From Streptosporangiaceae bacterium (GTDB lineage: Bacteria > Actinomycetota > Actinomycetes > Streptosporangiales > Streptosporangiaceae): a DNA stretch of 5,361 bases. Positions 1 to 4,769 of this stretch are shown piece by piece (the stretch's first letter is position 1; each line of letters starts with the position of its first letter). A program made the translations under genes and the position numbers. The notes beneath the pieces were generated by a model. It made no database searches. It was given only the letters and a program-made list of their open reading frames with translations, and was not told the origin of the DNA. Location: assembly GCA_030042885.1 (NCBI GenBank), contig JASHYW010000030.1, forward strand, positions 1 to 5,361, in the 5' to 3' direction.

Positions 1-794
1 AACAGGCCGCGGAACTGCTCCACCCACTGGCCGAGCACCCGCACCGACCACGGGAACACCGTCAGCACGCTGCGCCGCTTCGGCGGGCTGCCCTTGCTGG
101 CCTTGCCCCACCGCACGTACACCACCCCGTAGTCGCCGAACTCGGGCGCATGCGGGTTGGCGCCGAAGTCCGCCAGGTCGAGCATCACCAGCTCCCGGCG
201 GCGCAACCCGAACGCGTACGCGGTCTTCAGCGCCGCGGCGTCCCGCAGCGCCGTCAGCCAGCCCTTGCGGCCCCGGTCCCGCGCCTGCACGGCACGCTCG
301 TCGGCGTAGTCGAACAGGTCCTGCAGCTCCCGTTTCGTCAGCGCCCGCCGCCCGGGCTCGCCCTCGTACTCCGCGGCGTGCACCGCGGTGTTCCACTCGA
401 AGCAGATCTGCGCCGGGTGCGTGCCGAACAGGCGCTCGCACACCGCGGTCCACTCATAGCGCGGGTCGGCGGCGTACTCGCAGAACAGGCGCAGATCACC
501 GTGGTAGGACCGGATCGTCGACCGGGCCCGCCGCTCGCCGCGCAGCTGCGCGGTGAACTCCTCCAGGTCCACCGGCCGCCAGCGCCACGGCCAGTCATTG
601 GTGAACCGCTGGAACCGGCGCACCCCCTCCAGCCGCCGCCGCACCGTCGCCTCACCCAGGTTGCGGCACAGCTGCTGATCCCGCCAGCCCGCCAGCATCG
701 TCTCGAACACCTGCTCATCCGGGCGCAGCAGCCGCTGCTGGCCCAGCACGAACAGCCCCGGCGCCGCCCCCGGCGCGCTCCGCGACCCGTCCAC
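1..794 (-). CDS. Tyrosine-type site-specific integrase, 3' end outside the window
   Basis: This would cut and rejoin DNA at attachment sites to integrate and excise a mobile element. The visible 264 residues run off the left edge. Residues about 20-115 are a helical core-binding region rich in Arg and Trp. The catalytic domain begins near residue 150 (LTKRELQDLFDYADE). The first catalytic arginine is R198 in FGLRRRELVML, matching the family's G-L-R-x-x-E box with E201. The beta-hairpin lysine is K231 or K234 in WGKASKGSPPKRRS. The H-x-x-R box and tyrosine nucleophile should lie beyond the edge and were not seen. I chose the GTG at 794 because GGAGGAG lies 7 nt upstream. An in-frame ATG at 836 would add 14 residues but has no good ribosome binding site. 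The half tRNA-Thr at 1674-1715 is the likely target site. The family call is firm; the element type (ICE, plasmid-like or phage) is not determined. Confidence 0.88.
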   Translation of the reverse strand, partial: MDGSRSAPGAAPGLFVLGQQRLLRPDEQVFETMLAGWRDQQLCRNLGEATVRRRLEGVRRFQRFTNDWPWRWRPVDLEEFTAQLRGERRARSTIRSYHGDLRLFCEYAADPRYEWTAVCERLFGTHPAQICFEWNTAVHAAEYEGEPGRRALTKRELQDLFDYADERAVQARDRGRKGWLTALRDAAALKTAYAFGLRRRELVMLDLADFGANPHAPEFGDYGVVYVRWGKASKGSPPKRRSVLTVFPWSVRVLGQWVEQFRGL

Positions 795-801
795 CAACCG
801 T

Positions 802-808
802 CTCCTCC
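802..808 (-). promoter_or_regulatory. Ribosome binding site that decides the integrase start
   Basis: On the minus strand GGAGGAG is followed by a 7-nt spacer (ACGGTTG) and a GTG codon at 794. This near-ideal site supports GTG over the upstream ATG at 836, in front of which no purine-rich box lies at a useful distance. Confidence 0.65.
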
Positions 809-890
809 GCCAGCCCGCAGCCCACGAATCGTGCATCTGATGCGGGAAACCTAGCAGAGGCGCAGGCCGGAGCGCTCGCGACACGCCAGG

Positions 891-915
891 CGTGCCACGA
901 TAAACGGGTGGCACG
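891..915. repeat. Perfect 8-bp inverted repeat upstream of the integrase
   Basis: CGTGCCAC and GTGGCACG flank a 9-nt loop (GATAAACGG). There is no T tract on either side, so it is not a classical terminator. It lies about 100 bp upstream of the integrase start and could be an operator or a structure in the leader RNA. The function is inferred from position only. Confidence 0.45.
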
Positions 916-1007
916 GCGAGCACCCATGTTGACAATGACGCAGATCGAGCGACCGATACCCAGCCATGACGAGTTCTCGCGCCCGATGCAACTGGTCATG
1001 CTTACCT

Positions 1008-1029
1008 GGTGATAACCAGCTGTATCACC
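1008..1029. promoter_or_regulatory. 22-bp dyad, possible operator
   Basis: GGTGATA and TATCACC form perfect 7-bp half-sites around an 8-nt centre that contains CAGCTG. Size and AT-containing half-sites resemble operators of dimeric helix-turn-helix repressors. It lies between the 61-aa gene and the integrase, where control of integrase expression would be expected. No regulator gene is visible in the window, so the partner is unknown. Confidence 0.4.
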
Positions 1030-1108
1030 CGGTCCCGTTTCCGCACAGGCTCCGGCAGCTCACCAACGTTTATGGCTTTACTGTCCAGATGCCACGGTCA
1101 GCAGCAGC

Positions 1109-1294
1109 TCAGGTCTCGCGTGCGAGCAGCTCGCGGATTCTGTCCCGAGCGCCCTCCAGCACCTGCCGCGCCTCGCAGTCCTCGCCACACCGTGGCTGAT
1201 GCACGGTCTTGCCGGCGATCCACGCCCGGTACAGGACCGCCTCGTCATCACGCAGCACATCCGCCAGGGTGGCGTACCGGCTTGCTGTGGTCAT
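1109..1294 (-). CDS. Small hypothetical protein (61 aa) with a CGEDC motif
   Basis: I do not recognise this protein. It is mostly helical in character, with two acidic-basic amphipathic stretches: residues 9-28 (TLADVLRDDEAVLYRAWIAG) and 41-60. They flank a short loop with C36-G-E-D-C40, which could hold a metal or form a disulfide. There is no signal peptide or membrane segment. Codon third positions are strongly GC-rich, which supports a real gene. The start is the ATG at 1294, because GGAGGT lies 7 nt upstream; a GTG 15 nt further up overlaps that box and is less likely. It lies upstream of the integrase on the same strand, between integrase and attachment site, where integrative elements often carry excisionase or regulatory genes. 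It has no recognisable winged-helix or MerR-like excisionase pattern, so no function is assigned. Confidence 0.6.
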   Translation of the reverse strand: MTTASRYATLADVLRDDEAVLYRAWIAGKTVHQPRCGEDCEARQVLEGARDRIRELLARET

Positions 1295-1391
1295 CGCTCC
1301 CACCTCCACGGCGACGGTAGCGCGGCAACCTGCACCGAGGTGCTCAGATCGCTCTGGACGGTCCGGGCATAAACCCCCCCGGCTCTCACCG

Positions 1392-1415
1392 ATCGTGACC
1401 CGAGGCGGTCACGAT
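1392..1415. repeat. Perfect 9-bp inverted repeat
   Basis: ATCGTGACC and GGTCACGAT flank a 6-nt loop (CGAGGC). It lies about 100 bp upstream of the 61-aa gene and follows a run of seven C. It could be an operator for that gene, an integrase or excisionase binding site, or a transcript-end hairpin. No T tract follows in either direction. Confidence 0.5.
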
Positions 1416-1558
1416 TCCCGAAAGCCGGCTTGAGGGGCTCAACGCCGACTGCCAGAGCCGCTTTCGCTGAGATACGGGAGGAGAAGAGGAGCTGTAGTGC
1501 CGGCGTGACCACAACGCCGTGCCGAGCTGACGGGCCGCGCCCCGCTCGAGGACCTCGG

Positions 1559-1582
1559 TCGTGGAACGGTTCGTGGAACGGG
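1559..1582 (+). repeat. Two tandem copies of a 12-bp repeat
   Basis: TCGTGGAACGGT is followed directly by TCGTGGAACGGG, so 11 of 12 positions are identical. It lies about 90 bp from the tRNA-derived segment. Closely spaced direct repeats beside a crossover site are typical of arm-type binding sites of tyrosine integrases. The role is inferred from structure and position. Confidence 0.45.
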
Positions 1583-1673
1583 TCGGCTGACAATCCCAGC
1601 GCGGCGAGTGCCATCCGTGCGATTGCCCGTGCTATCGGTGCAGCCAGTGCGTCCACAGCGAGGGACCGTGTCT

Positions 1674-1715
1674 CTCGTAATGCGTAGGTCATCGGTTCGA
1701 TTCCGATAGGCGGCT
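1674..1715 (+). other. 3' half of tRNA-Thr(CGT): probable att site of the integrated element
   Basis: The segment fits tRNA positions 32-73 base for base. It has anticodon loop CTCGTAA (anticodon CGT, threonine), stem strand TGCGT, variable loop AGGTC, and T stem ATCGG/CCGAT pairing perfectly around TTCGATT. Acceptor strand AGGCGGC and discriminator T follow, and no CCA is encoded. The 5' half is missing: the preceding bases (TGTCT) cannot pair with TGCGT, and there is no D arm or GCCGCCT acceptor strand upstream. Loss exactly at the anticodon loop matches the identity blocks used by tyrosine integrases in tRNA genes. In an integrated element the distal end keeps only the 3' part, with element DNA before it and chromosome after it. 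That places the element to the left. It is not a functional tRNA gene. Confidence 0.75.
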
Positions 1716-1775
1716 CGGCATATGCGCAGGTCAGACCGCTTAGAACGCGCGTTTCACGATCGCGGATCCCGGGGC

Positions 1776-1800
1776 CGTGGACCGAGCGACCCGGTCCACG
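1776..1800 (+). terminator. Strong hairpin, possible terminator of the former tRNA-Thr gene
   Basis: CGTGGACCG and CGGTCCACG pair over 9 bp around a 7-nt loop. It starts 61 nt after the tRNA 3' end, where the terminator of a tRNA transcript would lie. There is no U tract, which is common in high-GC actinomycetes. If the tRNA segment is the original 3' end, this hairpin would be its native flank. Confidence 0.4.
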
Positions 1801-1890
1801 AAAGCGGCAATTCGGACCGCCAGCGAGCGGCCGCCGGACACGCACAGTAAGTATTCGAAGATCATCTGAGGCGGGTGCGGCTCCTCTGCA

Positions 1891-1944
1891 GGGAGCTGCC
1901 AAGCTCCCAGACCGTAAGGGTCCCGGCTGCGGGAACGGCCGCAG
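1891..1944. repeat. Two GC-rich hairpins in a gene-free stretch
   Basis: The first hairpin is GGGAGCT/AGCTCCC with a 4-nt loop (1891-1908). The second is CTGCGG/CCGCAG with a 6-nt loop (1927-1944). They lie within 1716-1964, where I see no gene on either strand. They sit just downstream of the leftward coding remnant that ends at 1965 and may be its old terminator. Confidence 0.4.
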
Positions 1945-1964
1945 GCCCCCGGGCTTCCGGCCGG

Positions 1965-2102
1965 TTATGAGGGTCGCTCTTCACGGCGGTGCCGGGGGTT
2001 ACGGGCGAGCTGGCTGACGTCGATCACCAGCCGGCCCGGGCTGGTCAGCGTGAAGCCGTGGTAACTCGCCGACAGCTTCGCCGCCTTCGCTGGCCACCCC
2101 GC
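1965..2102 (-). pseudogene. Unrecognised 3' gene remnant
   Basis: An open stretch of 45 codons between stops has no plausible start codon, but its last 35 or so codons have strongly GC-rich third positions. It reads LSASYHGFTLTSPGRLVIDV (residues 10-29) and then a charged Arg-rich tail. GRLVIDV looks like a beta strand from a folded domain. I do not recognise the family. The upstream part is lost near 2060-2100, where a rightward remnant begins in the overlapping DNA. It could also be a chance frame. Confidence 0.3.
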
Positions 2103-2199
2103 CTACGACACCGACGCCCTCCGCACTGATCTGCACAGGTTCGCCTTCCTCCTCGGCGCCAGCGACGGCGAAGAACTCTTCGGCGAGCCAACACCATGA
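2065..2199 (+). pseudogene. Unrecognised 3' gene remnant
   Basis: These 44 codons plus TGA follow an in-frame TAA and contain no start codon. Third positions are almost all C or G, as in real genes of this organism, and drift only near the end. The peptide includes AYDTDALRTDLHRFAFLLGA and ends SDGEELFGEPTP, a helical, acidic C-terminus. I do not recognise the parent gene. The 5' part has been replaced by DNA that codes on the other strand, so this is probably a deletion or rearrangement scar. Confidence 0.35.
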
Positions 2200-2259
2200 T
2201 CAGCAAGACCGGCACGGCGTGCCCGCTTGACAGGATCACCCGTATAACGAATCGGAGCG

Positions 2260-2502
2260 AACGGCCATTTGCTGAGTTGGCTGTTGCTGACTCCCATATC
2301 TGCCGGTTCTGGGCGACAGCCGGCAGGGCGGACCTGGCGGTTTTGGCGTTGCCACTGCCGGCCGGACAACGACGGTATCTGAAGCACGGCGACCTGCTAG
2401 CGCAGCACGAGAAACTCGGCGTTTTGGCCCGGTAGGATCGCGCGAACAGGGTAGCCAGCCGAGGGCGCGAAGCACCGCCAATTGGGCCAGTCGTAGCGTC
2501 AT
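2260..2502 (-). pseudogene. Decayed 5' part of an integrase-core (DDE) transposase gene
   Basis: The fragments match, in order, the N-terminus of an actinomycete family of integrase-core transposases. From memory, that family starts MTLRLLYL...GWL, then LLARS..AKDAEILVLRHEVAVL, then DRAVLAALARLLP. Here MTLRLAQLAVLRALGWL starts at the ATG at 2502. LFARSYRAK follows in a second frame and NAEFLVLR in a third, then a TAG where His is expected, then QVAVL. A weaker match, AKTARSALPAVAQ, follows in another frame. That makes at least two frameshifts and one stop. The catalytic DDE part is absent, since similarity fades around 2260-2280. No inverted terminal repeats were found, so the insertion sequence is an old, partial relic. 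Confidence 0.6.
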
Positions 2503-2546
2503 GGGTATTGACAGTGCCCGGCCGGCAGGCGTCGGCGCAGCTAGAT

Positions 2547-2580
2547 CCTCGAACTCGAGGGGCCAGTGCAGCGGGCACTG
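2547..2580 (-). terminator. Double hairpin downstream of the kinase-Hsp20 gene
   Basis: CAGTGC/GCACTG with a 5-nt loop (2564-2580) is followed leftward by CCTCG/CGAGG with a 4-nt loop (2547-2560). They lie 30-63 nt past the TAG of the kinase-Hsp20 frame, the expected place for a terminator. There is no U tract and the stems are short, so this is a candidate only. Confidence 0.35.
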
Positions 2581-2609
2581 CATGTCGTCATCGCCGGGAC
2601 GGCGGTCAT

Positions 2610-4709
2610 CTACTCGTGGGACGCGCGGGCGGCGTGGCTGCGGTTCCTGTCCAGGGACTGATCACGCGGCCGCGCCCTGCCCGTGCCGGCCTGGTCAGGT
2701 GGCTGCTCGGGCATCGCGCCGGCGTTCTCGATGGGGATCCGGGTCCCTTCTGGCCTGACCGCGCGGGCCGGGACGCTGACCTCGAGGACTCCCTTGTCAT
2801 ACCGGGCGGTGACGTCCGCGGCGTCGACCCTGGCGGGGAGCCTGACCGCGCGGGCGAGCGATCCGTAGCGGAATTCCGAGCGGTACGGCCCGTTATCTTG
2901 CTGGCGGCGCTCGGCGCGTATAGTCAGGATCTGGCCGTCGACGGTGACCTCGATGTCGTTCTCCGGGTCCAGGCCGGGCAGTTCGGCCCGGATCACATAA
3001 CGGTTGTCCCGGATCGCTTCCTCGAGCCGGAACACCTGGCCCGTCAGGAAGGGCGGGAACGGCGGCGGTCCTGTCCACGGGGACTCCAGCCAGTCGGCCA
3101 GGTCCGGGAACATAGCGCGGAACCTTGCGGGCGCCTGAGGGCGCGGCAATTTGGCCATGATGTCCCTCCACTGCACAGACGACCATGTTATCTGTTCTGG
3201 CCTAACTGGCCGCGAAGACCGAGCCGGCTGTGCCGCCTTTTCCTGCGGCTCTGCTCTGGCTGGCTGCATAGACCTGGCCCGCTCCTGCGGCCGGGCTGGC
3301 ACCGCAGATCCGGCGTGCCCGTTGGCGGTGGCCGGCGGTGGGGATCCGGCTGGGCGAGCTGACCGGGCACAGGCTGGCTGGGGCTGCGGCGCGGGCCTCG
3401 CCGAGTCTGCATACCCGGGTATCCATCTGAGCAATTCAGCGCGGAAGGGCGCTTCGCACTCGAGCTGGCAGAGCACGCCCAGACCAGCTGCTGATACCCG
3501 GTGGATGAGTACGTACGAGGACGGCAGGTTGAGGCGTCGCAGAACGCTGGATGCACGCAAGGCTGATGCCTGCATCGTCTCGGTGTGCAGCCATTCGCGG
3601 CTGAACCTGAACGACTCCGCCCTGGACGGCTCGGCGAGCGGTGCCAGGAAGGCGCGCAGCGCTGTCAAATCAATGCTGACGCCGTCCCGGAGATAGCCGT
3701 GCGACCGGAACTCGTCCTCGAGCTTTGCGAGGTCGCCGTCTTCGTGCACGAGCCGTAGCACCCTGCCGAAGATCGGCGGGAAGCCGTCTGGTAGCCGGTC
3801 GACAGCGCCGAAGTCCAGCACGCCGAGGCGCCCGTCGCCAAGCAGGCGGAAGTTGCCCGGGTGCGGATCCGCGTGCAGGAGCCTAGCCCGCGCCGGACCC
3901 GAGAACAGGAAACGGATGATCATGACACCCGCCCGGTTCCGCTGGGCGGTCGTGCCGTCGGCGATGATCGTGGCGAGCGGGATGCCGTCAAGCCATTCGC
4001 TGACGAGCACGTGGTCGCTGACGGAGACCACGCGCGGGACGCAGACATCCGGGTCGCCGGCGTAGGCGGCGGCGAAAGCCTCTTGGGCAGCGGCTTCCAG
4101 CCGGTAATCGAGTTCCTCGGCCACCCTGTCCCGCAGCTCGGCCAGCAGCGGCTTGACGTCCAGGCCAGGCATGAACCCGCTGAAAAGCCGGGCGAAGCGG
4201 CTCAGCTGGTTGAAATCGCTCATCAGCGCCCTGTCCGCGCCCGGGTACTGGACCTTGACGGCAACCTGGCGCCCGTCGTGCCAGACGGCTCGGTGCACCT
4301 GGCCGATGGAGGCGGCGGCCGCCGGCTGGTCGTCGAACTCGGCGAAGCTGGCTCGCCACTGCTCGCCCATATCGCCCGTGAGCACCTTGTGAATAGCCTG
4401 GGCAGGCAACGGAGGCGCGGATTCCTGCAGCCTGGTCAGGGTGGCCCGGTACGGTTCGGCGATCTCGGGGGGCAGCGCGGCCTCGAATATCGACAGCGCC
4501 TGGCCGAGCTTCATCGCGCCGCCCTTGAGTTCGCCAAGAACCCTGAAGACCTGATCTGCTGTCCGCTGCTGGATTTCCTGAGTCACCAGCTCAGCTGATC
4601 GGCCGCCCAGGCGCTTCCCGGTTCCCAGCGCGGTCCGGCCTGCGAACCCGACCGGCAGCCTAGCCAGTCTGGCCGTGCGGGTGACAGCATGGCGGGGCAG
4701 ATCGCTCAT
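2610..4709 (-). CDS. ABC1/AarF/UbiB-family atypical kinase fused to an Hsp20 small heat-shock protein
   Basis: One open frame of 699 residues holds two complete domains. Residues 1-435 are an ABC1/UbiB atypical kinase. The K-x-G-Q signature is at 67-70 (KLGQ). The Ala-rich nucleotide loop [10 protein letters not shown] is at 130-139, with the VAVK lysine at K152. EELDYRLEA is at 198-206, the catalytic loop [10 protein letters not shown] at 278-287 and LDFG at 298-301. Residues about 436-517 are a Pro/Ala/Arg-rich, probably disordered linker. Residues about 558-648 are an alpha-crystallin domain ([31 protein letters not shown]), followed by the C-terminal I-P-I motif at 658-660 that bridges Hsp20 oligomers. 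UbiB kinases are linked to isoprenoid-quinone metabolism; Hsp20 holds unfolded proteins. I chose ATG 4709 because [15 protein letters not shown] is the usual start of the family as I recall it and GGGGGA lies 10 nt upstream; an ATG at 4736 would add 9 residues. All expected kinase motifs are intact. The fused architecture is visible; its purpose is not. Confidence 0.88.
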   Translation of the reverse strand: MSDLPRHAVTRTARLARLPVGFAGRTALGTGKRLGGRSAELVTQEIQQRTADQVFRVLGELKGGAMKLGQALSIFEAALPPEIAEPYRATLTRLQESAPPLPAQAIHKVLTGDMGEQWRASFAEFDDQPAAAASIGQVHRAVWHDGRQVAVKVQYPGADRALMSDFNQLSRFARLFSGFMPGLDVKPLLAELRDRVAEELDYRLEAAAQEAFAAAYAGDPDVCVPRVVSVSDHVLVSEWLDGIPLATIIADGTTAQRNRAGVMIIRFLFSGPARARLLHADPHPGNFRLLGDGRLGVLDFGAVDRLPDGFPPIFGRVLRLVHEDGDLAKLEDEFRSHGYLRDGVSIDLTALRAFLAPLAEPSRAESFRFSREWLHTETMQASALRASSVLRRLNLPSSYVLIHRVSAAGLGVLCQLECEAPFRAELLRWIPGYADSARPAPQPQPACARSARPAGSPPPATANGHAGSAVPARPQERARSMQPARAEPQEKAAQPARSSRPVRPEQITWSSVQWRDIMAKLPRPQAPARFRAMFPDLADWLESPWTGPPPFPPFLTGQVFRLEEAIRDNRYVIRAELPGLDPENDIEVTVDGQILTIRAERRQQDNGPYRSEFRYGSLARAVRLPARVDAADVTARYDKGVLEVSVPARAVRPEGTRIPIENAGAMPEQPPDQAGTGRARPRDQSLDRNRSHAARASHE
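3156..3169 (-). promoter_or_regulatory. Internal ribosome binding site and ATG in front of the Hsp20 domain
   Basis: Within the fused frame, GGAGGG is followed by 5 nt (ACATC) and an in-frame ATG at 3158. Translation from there gives a 182-aa protein starting [17 protein letters not shown]. It contains the whole alpha-crystallin domain and the IPI motif, a normal length for a free Hsp20. The ATG sits at the boundary between linker and Hsp20. I infer that a free Hsp20 is made beside the fusion, or that two neighbouring genes became joined when an intergenic stop was lost. Confidence 0.55.
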
Positions 4710-4738
4710 GTTCCCATCTTCCCCCATGCCGGTCATAC

Positions 4739-4769
4739 TGCATCGCAGTGATCACATGCATCGCAGTGA
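4739..4769 (-). repeat. Direct repeat upstream of the kinase-Hsp20 gene, possible regulator site
   Basis: TGCATCGCAGTGA (plus-strand reading) occurs at 4739-4751 and again at 4757-4769, identical over 13 bp with a period of 18. The 5-nt spacer helps form the palindrome GTGATCAC. The copies start 30 bp upstream of the chosen start codon, in the promoter or leader region. Two same-orientation sites under two helical turns apart would suit cooperative binding of a regulator. No clear -35/-10 pair was found. The block also borders the broken flavoprotein gene, so it could instead be a rearrangement scar. Confidence 0.5.

Larger units (their letters stand above)
795..1108. other. Non-coding gap upstream of the integrase
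   Basis: No frame here has convincing coding character on either strand. The gap separates the 61-aa gene from the integrase, both leftward. It holds two perfect dyads (891-915 and 1008-1029), listed separately. Any promoter for the integrase should lie here, but I could not find a convincing leftward -35/-10 pair. The integrase might instead be read from a promoter in front of the 61-aa gene. Confidence 0.5.
1295..1673. other. Non-coding arm between the small gene and the tRNA-derived site
   Basis: Long frames run through this stretch but have poor third-position GC bias and look like chance frames. One leftward frame enters through the tRNA segment and reads PPIGIEPMTYALR, a peptide that comes from translating tRNA sequence. 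The stretch holds a 9-bp inverted repeat (1392-1415) and a tandem repeat (1559-1582). This would suit an attachment-site arm with binding sites for integrase or accessory proteins. Confidence 0.45.

Noticed and set aside
150..854. Rightward 234-codon frame opposite the integrase
   Set aside because: A low-complexity Arg/Pro/Ala peptide antisense to a gene with clear integrase motifs; typical mirror frame in high-GC DNA.
929..960. TTGACA at 929-934 as a rightward -35 box
   Set aside because: The best downstream -10 candidates (CCGATA, GATACC) match poorly or are badly spaced, and no rightward gene follows.
1430..1687. Rightward 85-codon frame ending in the tRNA segment
   Set aside because: Low third-position GC bias, no ribosome binding site at its start, and its stop lies inside the tRNA-derived block.
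1291..1902. Long leftward frame (203 codons) across the tRNA segment
   Set aside because: It is translated tRNA and arm sequence: it reads PPIGIEPMTYALR across the T arm, has poor third-position bias and overlaps the better-supported tRNA segment.
2227..2248. TTGACA followed by TATAAC as a promoter
   Set aside because: The boxes are only 10 bp apart, too close for a sigma-70-type promoter, and they lie inside transposase debris.
2508..3362. Rightward 284-codon frame opposite the Hsp20 domain
   Set aside because: Antisense mirror of the linker and alpha-crystallin codons; composition is biased and no motif is seen.
3861..4598. Rightward 245-codon frame opposite the kinase domain
   Set aside because: Antisense mirror of the conserved ABC1 kinase codons; no domain pattern of its own.
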